A DNA stretch of 47,550 bases from Streptomyces exfoliatus (GTDB lineage Bacteria; Actinomycetota; Actinomycetes; Streptomycetales; Streptomycetaceae): positions 1-47,550 of the forward strand of contig NZ_JNZP01000050.1 of NCBI RefSeq assembly GCF_000725545.1. Direction: 5' to 3'. Shown piece after piece: positions 6,814-15,284 of the stretch (position 1 is the stretch's first letter; each line of letters opens with the position of its first letter). The notes beneath the pieces were generated by a model. That model made no database searches. It had not been told where the DNA came from and saw only the letters and a program-made list of their open reading frames with translations. A program made the translations under genes and the position numbers.

Positions 6814-8820
6814 ATGTTCGAACAGACCACTGCAGCGTCCGCGCACAGCGGTGCCATTCTCCCCTCGCCGCGTCCCGCGCCGGGGACGACCGTGGGGAGG
6901 GTGGCGTGCGCGGCGTCGGGCAGGGTGGGTGAGCTCGCGGCCCGCGTCGGTGATCCGGCGTTCTTGAGGCAGTGCGCGGTCCGGTACACGGCTGCCGGGT
7001 TCGGGGTGCCGGGCGAGGCGGAGGTGCGCAGCTGGCGCAACAGCTGGCCGCCTCTGCTGCGGGCGCTGGTGCGGGCGGGGTTATCGGACCTGTGGGTGTA
7101 TCTGGAGTACGGCACGCCGGGTGGTGGCCGGCGCCTGGACGCGCTGCTGGTCGGTACCAAGGCGGACGGGGCGCTGGGGCTGGTGGTCGTGGAGCTGAAG
7201 CAGTGGCAGTCCTGCCGGGTTCTCGACGCCGGGCGGGTCCTGCGCACAGACGGGGTGGTGACGGCCCATCCGGTGTTTCAGGTCGCGGCCTACCGGAGCT
7301 TCTTCCGGCACTGGCGGCCCGCCGGGGCGCCGAGGCTGGATGTGCGGGCGGTGGTAGTGCTGCATAACGCCAGCGCCGAAGAGGCGGCTGTCCTGCGCCT
7401 CGGTGCTCCCGCCGTCGCCGATATCCCCGTCCTGAGCGGTGCGGACCTGTCCGCACCAGCGGAGGACCTGGCTGCATTGTTGCGGGCCGGGGGCCTGGCC
7501 GCGCCGGACGCCGCCCGAAGAGCGGCCTTCGAGGGCATCCGGTGGGAGCCCTCCAGCAGGCTGCTCGACCACGTCGGTTCCGTCCTGGAAGGCAACAGCG
7601 CCTTCGCCCTGGTGGGCGACCAGCAGGACGCGTTCCTGCAGATCCGCGCGACCGCGGCGCTCCACCTGCCCGGCCGCGGCGGGAGTACGGCACCCGGCGA
7701 CGGGACGGGTGCGGTCATCACCGTGCGCGGTGGGCCGGGCAGCGGCAAGACAGCGCTCGCCGTGCGGCTGCTGGGCCACCTCATGCGCCAGCACCCCACG
7801 ACCCGCCCCCGCTTCATCACCCCGTCCGGGACCCTGCGCGCCCACCTCCTGGACGCCGTGAGCGGTCACAGCGCCGCCCGTGAACTGTTCCCCGGCATCG
7901 GTTACCTGCGGGCCGCCGCACGGCAAGCCGGCGCGCTCGTCATCGACGAGGCACAGCGGATCAAGCGCGGCGCCCACGGGCTGCCGCCGGACCTGGCCGC
8001 CGTGATCGAACACGTCCCGCTCGCCGTCGTCTTCCTCGACGAACGCCAGATCATCCGCCCCGACGAAGGCACCACCGTCGAAGAGATCCACGCCGCCGCC
8101 GGGCACCTGGGCCGCGCCCACCACCACCTGGAGCTCACCGGCTCGTTCCGCTGCGCCGGATCAGCCGCCTACACCGCCTGGGTCGACGCCCTGCTCTACG
8201 GCACGCCCCGCCCCTGGAAGGGCCACACCGGCTACGACCTGGGGCTCGCTGATGACCCCTTCCACCTGCAGCAGTGGATCGAACAGGCCACGGCCGCCGG
8301 GCACACCGCCCGCACCACCGCCGGATTCTGCTGGCCCTGGACCCGCAGCCGCCCCCGCGGCGCCACCACCCTCCCCCTCGACATCACCATCGACGTCCCC
8401 AGCACCAGCCCCGCCGCCCCGGACCGGACCTGGCACGCGGCCTGGAACGCCGCATCCGCCCTCACCCACCCCGACGACGGCCGCCCCCTCGCCCCCCACA
8501 ACCAGCTCTGGGCCACCCACACCGGCGGACACCAACAGATCGGCTGCATCTACACCGCACAAGGCCTCGAATACCGCGACGCAGGCGTCATCATCGGCCC
8601 CGACCTCACCTGGAACAACGACCACTGGGAAGCCCACCCCCACCACAGCCACGACGAAACCCTCCGCTACCTGCCCCCCGACCAATACCTGCGCTACGCC
8701 CTCAACACCTACCGCGTCCTACTCACCCGCGGCACCCACACCACCCGCATCCACTCCACCCACCCCACCACCCAACACATGCTCCACACCCTCATCCACC
8801 CCACCACCCCAGCCGACTGA
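6814..8820 (+). CDS. PD-(D/E)XK nuclease / DUF2075 helicase fusion (Schlafen-like ATPase)
   Basis: A 668-residue protein. The N-terminal third looks like a PD-(D/E)XK nuclease: D109 in RRLDALLVG and the E-x-K of VVVELKQW (E127, K129). From residue 300 comes a superfamily-1-like ATPase of the DUF2075 kind, with Walker A GGPGSGKT (306-313), Walker B ALVIDEAQR (about 374-382), a SFRCAGS motif, and C-terminal IYTAQGLEYRDAGVI and YRVLLTRG motifs. The ATG at 6814 is preceded by GGGGGAAG. Such nuclease-helicase fusions are associated with defence and stress functions; its exact role is unknown. Codons in the last third become extremely C-rich (runs of CAC, ACC and CCC). It is divergent from the DUF3883 gene. 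Confidence 0.82.
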   Translation: MFEQTTAASAHSGAILPSPRPAPGTTVGRVACAASGRVGELAARVGDPAFLRQCAVRYTAAGFGVPGEAEVRSWRNSWPPLLRALVRAGLSDLWVYLEYGTPGGGRRLDALLVGTKADGALGLVVVELKQWQSCRVLDAGRVLRTDGVVTAHPVFQVAAYRSFFRHWRPAGAPRLDVRAVVVLHNASAEEAAVLRLGAPAVADIPVLSGADLSAPAEDLAALLRAGGLAAPDAARRAAFEGIRWEPSSRLLDHVGSVLEGNSAFALVGDQQDAFLQIRATAALHLPGRGGSTAPGDGTGAVITVRGGPGSGKTALAVRLLGHLMRQHPTTRPRFITPSGTLRAHLLDAVSGHSAARELFPGIGYLRAAARQAGALVIDEAQRIKRGAHGLPPDLAAVIEHVPLAVVFLDERQIIRPDEGTTVEEIHAAAGHLGRAHHHLELTGSFRCAGSAAYTAWVDALLYGTPRPWKGHTGYDLGLADDPFHLQQWIEQATAAGHTARTTAGFCWPWTRSRPRGATTLPLDITIDVPSTSPAAPDRTWHAAWNAASALTHPDDGRPLAPHNQLWATHTGGHQQIGCIYTAQGLEYRDAGVIIGPDLTWNNDHWEAHPHHSHDETLRYLPPDQYLRYALNTYRVLLTRGTHTTRIHSTHPTTQHMLHTLIHPTTPAD

Positions 8821-8932
8821 CCAGCACCGCCACCAAGGACGCGAACCACACAAACCCGCCCACACACGGAACGCCCCCGCCTCCCGCTGCGACGTCGGGA
8901 GCGTTGTCGGACCTGACGGCTACCGTGCGTCC

Positions 8933-9697
8933 ATGGACGCAGCAGAATGGATCGCCGCCGGCTCCGCCGGGGTGGCGGTGCTCGCGGCAGGCTTCAGCTG
9001 GCGGCAGGTCAGGCATGCCAACGGCCAGGTGCTGGCGGCCCAGGAGCAGGTCGTCGTGGCCCGGCGCAAACTGGAGCACGCGCAGAAGGTGCACCGGGAA
9101 CAGAACGAGCCGTACGTCATCGTCGACATCCAGCCCGCCGGCGGCCCCAGACGGGGTCTTCTTCTGCTCATCGTCGAGAACATCGGCTCCACGGTTGCCC
9201 GCAACGTGCGGATCACCGCCGATCCCCCGCTCGAATCGGCTCTGGGAGCCGAGTACACCACGCGTCTGCAGCGTGCCCTGGAGCGCACCTTCCCCATGAT
9301 TCCGCCAGGGCGCCGGCTCGAGTACACCTTCGACGGACCGATGCGGTGGGAAAACACCGAGCTGCCCACCGCGTACACCTTCACAGTCCGCTGCGAGGGG
9401 CCCTTCGGCCGGATGGAGGAGCAGCAGTACGCCGTCGACTTCGGCACCTGGGTGGAAACGCTGCTCCCTCCGCTGCCCCTAAAGCAGATGGAGGACAACC
9501 TGGAAAAGATCCGCAGGGAGCTGAAGAGCATGGTCGGCGTCTTCGAGAAGAGTCACGCGCCTGCCATCCGGGAGGAGAACGAGCACGCCATGCAGCAGCA
9601 CCGCGAGCGCGCGGCAGCCCGAACGGCACGACAGAACCAGGCCGCAGAGGCCGAAGCCGCAGGCGAAGGACCAAGCGAGAAGGCTGCGGGCAGCTAA
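8933..9697 (+). CDS. Membrane-anchored protein of unknown function
   Basis: A 254-residue protein with one N-terminal hydrophobic segment (about 5-20, WIAAGSAGVAVLAAGFSW). A short helical stretch follows (NGQVLAAQEQVVVARRKLEHAQKVHREQNEP). A beta-rich domain (about 60-180, YVIVDIQPAGG, LLLIVENIGSTVARNVRI, TFDGPMRWENTELPTAYTF) resembles proteins that read IENxGxTPAxNVRV. The tail is charged and probably coiled coil. No ribosome binding site is visible before the ATG, and a -10-like TACCGT lies just upstream, so the mRNA may be leaderless. It follows the helicase by about 110 bases on the same strand and may be functionally linked. Function unknown. Confidence 0.75.
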   Translation: MDAAEWIAAGSAGVAVLAAGFSWRQVRHANGQVLAAQEQVVVARRKLEHAQKVHREQNEPYVIVDIQPAGGPRRGLLLLIVENIGSTVARNVRITADPPLESALGAEYTTRLQRALERTFPMIPPGRRLEYTFDGPMRWENTELPTAYTFTVRCEGPFGRMEEQQYAVDFGTWVETLLPPLPLKQMEDNLEKIRRELKSMVGVFEKSHAPAIREENEHAMQQHRERAAARTARQNQAAEAEAAGEGPSEKAAGS

Positions 9698-10291
9698 CTC
9701 AGAGGCGCTCCGTCGTCCCCCAGCGGGTGCTGCCCCGGCGCGCGTTTGACGAGGTAGCGGACCTGGACGCGGCTGCCGGTGCCGGCCTATTGCAGGCGGC
9801 CCCGGTACCAGGCGAGGGTTCCGGTCCGACCGGATTGCCCAAGACCGGTATGGGCAAGCCCCACGACACGCGCTGGGATTACGGTGGCGCGGGGCGGGGG
9901 TGTCGGTGGGCCGTGACGGCGGGCCGGTCCAGCGTGAGGCGCGCGCGGGATCGGCCGCTCCCCGATCCGGTGCCGGCGCGAGGTCGGGGAGCCGCCCGGG
10001 CGCATGCAGGACGAGGTGGCTTCAGGACTCCGGTCCCGAAGCACTACCGCGGGCCCTGTTCGAGCCCCCGTCGTACGGCTTCCCGATCCATCGATGCAGC
10101 ACATACGGGGTGTTCACGAGTGCTCCTGACCAGCCATCTCCCGGCCCGTTGAAGATCGCTTCCCAGGTGCAGGATGATCGCTTCCCGTTCCGGACAGCGC
10201 CGAGGACGACCTGGACTTTCACTGAGCTTCTTCAGCGTTGCTGGTCCGGGGTGGTGTGGCCGGGTCAAGCTTCGACAGCGGAAGGAGAACT
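9698..10291. other. Mostly non-coding, with possible gene remnants
   Basis: No full gene. On the minus strand from about 9838 to 9696, a protein-like end reads RTGTLAWYRGRLQ, then a TAG, then VQVRYLVKRAPGQHPLG; it may be the tail of a decayed gene convergent with the membrane protein. A GTG at 10117 (minus) has a good AGGAG site and reads NTPYVLHRWIGKPYDGG, but stops after 31 residues. ATGGGCAAGCCCC (9850) repeats the string at 4977. Confidence 0.3.
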
Positions 10292-11233
10292 GTGGGTATC
10301 GCTGGCGGGTTTACACCCAACACGAGTGTCCATGCGGAGTTGAACTTTGCCGTTCCGGAAGGAAGGAAGGGCTATCGGCGTCTGGTGGAAGAGTGGTTCG
10401 TCGACGCTGCCAGGAGTCTGAGTGGGGCAGCGCTGGAGCCTTTCACACATGGCCTCGATCTAACGGGCCGTGGAGCTGTGCTGAGCAAGTCGGGACTCCC
10501 GTACGGCGAACCCGGTGAGCTGTGGGGAAGTCTGTTCACCACGAAAGTGGCCCGCGGTAGACGCACGCGCTCCAGCCGGGCGTGGTCGCCGACGGAGTGG
10601 GATGCTTTCCTCGACGGTCTCGAGAAGGTCCCCTTCGAGGTGGCACTCAAGCTGACGCGACTTGGTGCGGACGGGTACCCTGCCGGACCTTGGCTCAAGG
10701 TCACCGCCGAGCGGGACATCGAGGCTCCCGAGTGGGTGCGGCTCACGGCCGATCGGTCCTCGGAGGAGTTCTTCGCCCCGGATCGCTCTTCCGGCGTCCA
10801 GCTGCAGTGGATCACGTTCCTGCGCCGCCAACTGGTGGAGGCGGGGCAGACCTGCCTCTTCGGGTGCTTGACGGACGACGCCGAGACGACCACCCAGCGG
10901 ACGGCCCTGGAAGCGTCACTGGGGCTCTTTCAGGACGAGACCCTCCCGGAACTGGACTCCCGGCTGCGCGGTTACTCGTGGATCACCGTGTGCTCCCCCG
11001 GTGTCGCGAGCCGCCTCGGAGGTTCTGAGGCGCTCCGGTCTTCCGGGGCGTTCTCATCGGTCACTCCGCTGGTCGACGGCGGCCTGGCGCTCCAGGCGAC
11101 CGAGGACATGCGCGACTACACTCCTGACCGCATTGCCATGGTCTACCGGCAGCTACAGGCGGTGCTACCGCCCGGTGAGCCGGTGGGCGGGTACTCGGAC
11201 ATGACCCTTCGGCTGGTCTTCGGAGAGCGCTGA
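10292..11233 (+). CDS. Hypothetical protein
   Basis: A 313-residue soluble protein starting at GTG (VGIAGGFTPNTSVHAELNF), chosen because GGAAGGAGAACT lies directly upstream. No membrane segment, signal peptide or catalytic motif is evident. It contains conserved-looking aromatic and charged segments (GRKGYRRLVEEWFVDAAR, WSPTEWDAFLDGLEKVPFE, LQWITFLRRQLVEAG) and a C-terminal DYTPDRIAMVYRQLQAVLP. Codon use is normal for Streptomyces, so it is a real gene, but I do not recognise the family. It stands alone, with remnants on both sides; an immunity-type or accessory role cannot be excluded. Confidence 0.7.
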   Translation: MGIAGGFTPNTSVHAELNFAVPEGRKGYRRLVEEWFVDAARSLSGAALEPFTHGLDLTGRGAVLSKSGLPYGEPGELWGSLFTTKVARGRRTRSSRAWSPTEWDAFLDGLEKVPFEVALKLTRLGADGYPAGPWLKVTAERDIEAPEWVRLTADRSSEEFFAPDRSSGVQLQWITFLRRQLVEAGQTCLFGCLTDDAETTTQRTALEASLGLFQDETLPELDSRLRGYSWITVCSPGVASRLGGSEALRSSGAFSSVTPLVDGGLALQATEDMRDYTPDRIAMVYRQLQAVLPPGEPVGGYSDMTLRLVFGER

Positions 11234-11299
11234 GGCGGTCCGGTGGCGGTGCAGCGGACGGTGCGGCGCCGGGTGTTCAGCGCCTGCAGGTGTTCATGC

Positions 11300-11376
11300 A
11301 GGTGATGTCCAGGACGACAAGGACGGGCTCATCACATGGATCGGGTCAACCGGTTCCCCGCCCGCCAGAACCCCTT
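11300..11376 (-). pseudogene. Truncated DUF6207 remnant
   Basis: This stretch is closely similar to the first 20-25 codons and leader of the DUF6207 gene at 5253-5450, including the strings GATCGGGTCAA, CGGTTCC and GTGATGTCCAGGACGA. The start codon has changed from ATG to GGG, and one base is missing after codon 7, shifting the frame to a TGA. The rest of the gene is gone. It is adjacent to the secreted HNH gene. Confidence 0.7.
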
Positions 11377-11517
11377 GCGGGCACGACGAGCGCGGTGGAG
11401 GTTCCTGACATTCCGGCCGACGACGTCGCAGTCGTCGGCCGCCGCCCACCACGCCGACGGGCCGCTGAAGCCGAAGCGAGCGGCCGCCGACGGGCGGGCT
11501 GGCGCGTGGTCCGCGGG

Positions 11518-12210
11518 TTACGGGGCCGGGGTGTAGTGGACGACGGTCATCTCGCACGGGCCGCCGGCGTAGACGTTGATCGCGTCGATCTCGCTCTGGT
11601 CGGCGGCCAGGCCCCAGCGGAGCTTGGTCGCGGTCCACTCGGCGAGGTAGCGGCAGGTGGCGTTCGGGGCCGGCGGCATCCAGGTGGCTGGGTCCTGGTC
11701 GGCCTTCTGACGGTTCGTGCGCGCGGTCACGGCGACAAGGCTGGTGGCCGCGTCCTGGTCGTTCGCGTATGCCTCGCGCCGCTTCGCGTCCCAGGCGGAG
11801 GCGCCGGAATCCCAGGCCTCGGCGAGGGGGACCATGTGGTCGATGTCGAGCTTCGCCGGGTCGGTGACCTCCTGCTCGTCGTAGTACGACAGCCACTCCC
11901 CCTCGGACAGCTTGCAGCCAGCCGCGACCGACGGGGCCTCGGTCGCCTCCGCCAGGAGCACCTCGGCCCGGGTGTTGCAACCGTCCGCGGGATCGAGTCC
12001 GGTGTTCCAGTGCCGGAACTTGTCCCGGGTGTAGCCGGCCCGGCTCTCCTCAGCGACCGGGATCTGGCCGATCGCGTAGGAGAGCGGGAACGTCTGCGCC
12101 GCGACCGCGGCGGGCGGGGCGGCCGGGGCGGCCTGCGCGGCGGCAGGCAGCGTGAGCGGGGTCAGGGCGAGGGAAAGCGCGGCAAGGCCGCGAGCCATGT
12201 TCTTGATCAC
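11518..12210 (-). CDS. Secreted HNH endonuclease
   Basis: A 230-residue protein with a signal peptide: the GTG start gives MIKNMARGLAALSLALTPLT, with cleavage likely after AAAQA around residue 27. The mature domain has the HNH/GmrSD-like core LDIDHMVPLAEAWDSG, with DH as metal and catalytic residues, followed by REAYANDQ and ARTNRQKADQDPATWMP, whose asparagines and lysine belong to the finger. Two cysteine pairs (GCNTRAEV, AGCKLS, ATCRYLA, GPCEMTV) suggest disulfides, as expected outside the cell. It probably degrades external DNA for nutrition or competition. An ATG at 12198 is an alternative start. A paralogue with a ruined leader lies at 26.2 kb. Confidence 0.88.
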   Translation of the reverse strand: MIKNMARGLAALSLALTPLTLPAAAQAAPAAPPAAVAAQTFPLSYAIGQIPVAEESRAGYTRDKFRHWNTGLDPADGCNTRAEVLLAEATEAPSVAAGCKLSEGEWLSYYDEQEVTDPAKLDIDHMVPLAEAWDSGASAWDAKRREAYANDQDAATSLVAVTARTNRQKADQDPATWMPPAPNATCRYLAEWTATKLRWGLAADQSEIDAINVYAGGPCEMTVVHYTPAP

Positions 12211-12368
12211 GACAGCTGGCGTACCGGCCGGCGCAAATGCCGGCCACCACTTTCGCGGCCGCCGCGCCCGGCTGGACGAACAGGTTCACCGGAGAAACGT
12301 TCAGCTCCGCCGGGCTAAGACCTCACTCCAGTGAGCCGCGAACCTGTAACCGAAGCGCGGAACGCACT

Positions 12369-12401
12369 GCGCCCCACACCTGGGTCACAGGTGCGGGGCG
12401 C
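12369..12401 (-). terminator. Strong GC hairpin
   Basis: A 14-bp stem with one G·T-type mismatch: GCGCCCCACACCTG pairs with CAGGTGCGGGGCGC around the loop GGTCA. It lies 185 bases downstream of the minus-strand nuclease gene and upstream of the HNH gene. It probably stops transcription into the HNH gene, although there is no T tract. Confidence 0.6.
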
Positions 12402-12585
12402 GGATGGGAAACGCACCAGCTTGACCAGTCGGCACGGCCCCTGCAGCTGACCGTAGCGGGCGGGCGGCACCGTACGGTCGCATCCGGCTCGTCGATGACC
12501 GAGACGAGCTACATGTCCGGCCCAAGGGTGACAGTCGGGTCGACGGTGCGGGCGGGCGCCGGGTCATCGGGATCTGCTTCTGCCT

Positions 12586-13065
12586 TCACGCTGCCTGGGC
12601 GGCTGGCGTGCCGAAGACGTCGTCGAAAGTGTGGGCCTGGTGGGTGGCGACCATGAGCCAGGCTCCGCTCCGGTGCCGCCGGGCGTGTGCGGTGTAGTGC
12701 TGCACCTCGGACGGAGTGAGGACCTTCAGGTCGCCGAAGACGTAGTACAGCGGCGTGGGGGCATGCGCAGCGGTGAACAACAGGCCGGCCTTCAGGGTGG
12801 AGCTGCTGATGGCGTAGCGGTCGGTGTGGGTGCTGGGCATGCGGTCCTTGGCGTCGATGGTGACGAGTTCGCCGTCACGTGCGGCGATCAGGTCGGGGAA
12901 GTAGCGCAGGGCCGAGTCCGTGCGGGCCAGCGCTCGACGGATCGGGGGCGCGTAGGTGCCCTGGCCGCAGAGCTGAACAGTCCATCCGAGGTTTTCCAGA
13001 GCGCGGGCGACCCGCTGTTCGTGCACATCGCCCACGCGCTTGCGGTCCTGCCATTGGAGCGTCAT
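12586..13065 (-). CDS. PD-(D/E)XK-like nuclease (Holliday-junction-resolvase fold)
   Basis: A 159-residue protein. The core has the small-nuclease pattern: an N-terminal helix with a conserved glutamate ([19 protein letters not shown]), then [18 protein letters not shown], which supplies the PD, E/D and K of a PD-(D/E)XK site. A strand-rich tail follows ([19 protein letters not shown]). The ATG at 13065 is preceded by GGGGAGGGGC, an excellent site. It is divergent from the zinc-ribbon gene at 13133. A short piece of a paralogue (sharing [12 protein letters not shown]) lies near 32.2 kb. The biological substrate is unknown; mobile-element endonuclease or restriction-related roles are possible. 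Confidence 0.72.
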   Translation of the reverse strand: MTLQWQDRKRVGDVHEQRVARALENLGWTVQLCGQGTYAPPIRRALARTDSALRYFPDLIAARDGELVTIDAKDRMPSTHTDRYAISSSTLKAGLLFTAAHAPTPLYYVFGDLKVLTPSEVQHYTAHARRHRSGAWLMVATHQAHTFDDVFGTPAAQAA

Positions 13066-13096
13066 GCCCCTCCCCAGCGTGATACGAACCATCCCC

Positions 13097-13132
13097 TTTT
13101 CGTGCTACTGCCTCATCACTATGATGCCCCGC
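13097..13132 (+). promoter_or_regulatory. Promoter with consensus -10 and leaderless ATG
   Basis: TTTTCG (13097-13102) and TATGAT (13120-13125) are separated by exactly 17 bases. The ATG at 13133 begins 7 bases after the -10, where transcription would start. The string CATCACTATGATG recurs, in the same relation to an ATG, before the DUF3883 gene. Confidence 0.6.
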
Positions 13133-14005
13133 ATGACGGCATACGTAGACCCACGGTTTCGTCCCACGCTCTGGCCCGGAACCCCAGTGCCCGCACCGGA
13201 GTTGAAGCCGGTGCGCGGAGCGCGGGCCGAAGGCGAATGGATTGTGTGGACGCCCCAGGTCCGCAGCGAAGGGGAGCCTGTCGCGTTGCCGGAGGACTTC
13301 TACCTGCGCGAGCTCATGGACCTCGATCCCACCGACCTCGACTCAGTCGCGAACATGATGCGCGCCTACGGGCACTTCGGTGGCAGCGTCGCATCCGGAA
13401 GCTGGGAGGACGACGAGTACAACCGGCTCACCGAGCTCGAGAACAGCCTCCACCCCGTGCGCGGGCCGTTCGCCGTGCACGGCGACCTCATCGGCGTCTT
13501 CATCACCCAGGCCCAAGAAGCCATCACGACCTGGACGGCACTACGCCGGGAAGGGGGACTGGACGCACTCGTCGAGCCGGAAGTGACACCCGAGGCACTG
13601 GCCCAGATCCACAAGGACAACGACCACCAGGACGAACCCTGGCCCAAGGACCTGGACGAGCTGCGCCAAGTGCTGCTGGAACTACGCATCACTAACCTCA
13701 CCGGGATGCTGAACTCCGCGCTGCAGCCCTTCAGCATCGGCATCGGCAGCCTGACCGACCGCTACCCCACCATCCTGTCGGTGGCCTTCCTCCAGCTCTA
13801 CAACCACCTCGCCGAGGAAGCCACCATCCGCACCTGCGCCAATGAGACCTGCCGGCGCTCCTTCGTCCGCCAGCGCGGCCGCGCGGAGTACGGCCAGAAC
13901 CGCACCAGCGGTATCAAGTACTGCACCCGTGAATGCGCCCGCGCCCAGGCACAACGCGAACACCGACGACGCCGCAAGACCGCCGCCGAACACCACCAGC
14001 CGTAA
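13133..14005 (+). CDS. Zinc-ribbon protein of unknown function
   Basis: A 290-residue protein starting [16 protein letters not shown]. The C-terminal 60 residues hold a zinc-binding pattern in [13 protein letters not shown] and [13 protein letters not shown], flanked by a very basic tail ([14 protein letters not shown]), reminiscent of CGNR-type fingers of transcription-associated proteins. The N-terminal 200 residues are acidic and helical ([19 protein letters not shown]). The start at 13133 fits the -10 position; ATGs at 13121 and 13124 would overlap the promoter. It is probably a DNA or RNA binding protein. The gene ends at two hairpins. Confidence 0.75.
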   Translation: MTAYVDPRFRPTLWPGTPVPAPELKPVRGARAEGEWIVWTPQVRSEGEPVALPEDFYLRELMDLDPTDLDSVANMMRAYGHFGGSVASGSWEDDEYNRLTELENSLHPVRGPFAVHGDLIGVFITQAQEAITTWTALRREGGLDALVEPEVTPEALAQIHKDNDHQDEPWPKDLDELRQVLLELRITNLTGMLNSALQPFSIGIGSLTDRYPTILSVAFLQLYNHLAEEATIRTCANETCRRSFVRQRGRAEYGQNRTSGIKYCTRECARAQAQREHRRRRKTAAEHHQP

Positions 14006-14009
14006 GCCC

Positions 14010-14079
14010 CCGGAGAGGTCGCCTCTCCGGCACGGCCGGACACACTGCAGCGGCCGCGCCCAAGAAGGGGCGCGGCCGC
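14010..14079 (+). terminator. Two tandem hairpins after the zinc-ribbon gene
   Basis: The first is a perfect 9-bp stem, CCGGAGAGG-TCG-CCTCTCCGG, at 14010-14030, four bases after the stop. The second is a 12-bp GC stem, GCGGCCGCGCCC / GGGCGCGGCCGC, at 14050-14079 with a short AAGAAG-type loop. Both are well placed to end transcription from either strand. Confidence 0.75.
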
Positions 14080-14101
14080 GGATACGCGGGTGGGGTTACT
14101 T

Positions 14102-14990
14102 TCAGGCGCAGTGGATGTGGGTGTTGTGGTCATGACCTTCTTGTGGGGGGGCGCCGCTGCCCACGTGGATGCCGTTGATGAAGTTGGCGTCGAAGGAGAG
14201 GCCGCGGTAATGGCGGGAGTTCTTGCCGTGGACGCCGCCGACGAGCTCGGAGATCCGCAGCTTGTAGCCGTACCTGTCGTGCAGGGTGATCAGGGCGCGG
14301 AGCATGCGGGGGTCGAGCGGGACGCGCTTGTAGCCGACGTGGCTGTTGCCGCTGGTGGCGGCACCGATGCCCTTGGCCATGTCGTGGATGTTCCGGTAGG
14401 CGGTGGACCGGGAATCGACGTCTCAGAGTGCTAGGTGGCGTACGTGATTCCGCGCTTAGTAAGGAGCTGGCGGGCCAGGGCGGCGGAGCTGCCGGCCGGC
14501 TTGGCGGTGCCGGGCTTGGGGGTGGGCTCGGGCTTGACCGGGGTGGACCTGGTGATCAGGGCGTTCCACATCTTCGGGCCGACAACGCCGTCGACCTTCA
14601 GACCGGCCCTTGCCTGGAAGCTGCGGACCGCGCTCTTGGTGTTCTTGCCGAAGACGCCGTCGGTCTTCACGCCGAGCTGCACCTGGGCGGCCTTGACGGC
14701 CGGGCTGCGGTCGCCGAGGCCGTCTTTGCCCCGACGACGCCGTCAGCCTTCAGGCCGGCGCGCTTCTGGAACTTCCCGACCGCGGTCGCGGTCTTCCTGC
14801 CGTAGATGCCGTCGGCGGACACCGCGTAGCCCCGGGCGGTCAGGAGGTGCTGGACGCTCTTCACGTCGGTGCTCCTGGAGCCGGTCTTCAACTTCGGCCA
14901 CGCCCCAGTCCTGGCCATGGTGCTGGCGTGGGAGGCGCCGCGGACGACTGGCTTGCCCGAAGCGTTCGCCTGGTCACCGGTCGCGCTCAC
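14102..14990 (-). pseudogene. Broken peptidoglycan-binding peptidase (endolysin-like)
   Basis: Three consecutive pieces in different frames form one ancestral protein. The first carries a peptidoglycan-binding repeat (STDVKSVQHLLTARGYAVSADG, FQKRAGLKADGVVGAKT). After a frameshift near 14685 comes a second repeat (AAQVQLGVKTDGVFGKNT, FQARAGLKVDGVVG). A TAG at about 14431 and another frameshift then separate a C-terminal peptidase-like domain (STAYRNIHDMAKGIG, HDRYGYKLRISELVGG, NSRHYRGLSFDANFING, HDHNTHIHCA). The histidines and aspartate match metal ligands of peptidoglycan peptidases. No signal peptide remains at the 5' end. It is a dead cell-wall hydrolase gene. Confidence 0.7.
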
Positions 14991-15180
14991 CGCGCCCGCA
15001 CTCCACTGCCTTGATGGCCTCGCTGTACGCGCCTACCGGGTCCGGGTGCAGTCCGCATGTCGCCCTCCAGGCCGCTGCCAGGTGATCGGCAGCGCAGCCA
15101 GCGGAAGGGGCGGCAGCCGCGTCGGTGACGGTCTGGCGCAGGCGACGCACGCCGTCATCCAGCCCAACCACGCTGGGCGA
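14977..15180 (-). pseudogene. C-terminal fragment of an unknown helical protein
   Basis: The stretch reads VRRLRQTVTDAAAAPSAGCA, then AAWRATCGLHPDPVGAYSEA and IKAVEC, ending in GRGERDR. A helix followed by GLxPDPVxAYSEAIKAVE is a recognisable ending of Streptomyces proteins of unknown, possibly Abi-like, function. The upstream part is absent, and the fragment abuts the broken endolysin gene. Confidence 0.4.
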
Positions 15181-15284
15181 GCTTAAGGGCGCCCGGCACA
15201 AGTTCAGTACCGCGATCTCCGCCCCGGCCGGAGGAGCGTGGAGCCGATACGCCCCCGACGACCACCAGCGATGAAGCACGGTAC

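Noticed and set aside
11290..12318. Plus-strand frame across the secreted HNH gene
   Set aside because: It is the antisense shadow of a signal-peptide-bearing HNH gene; open only because of high GC.
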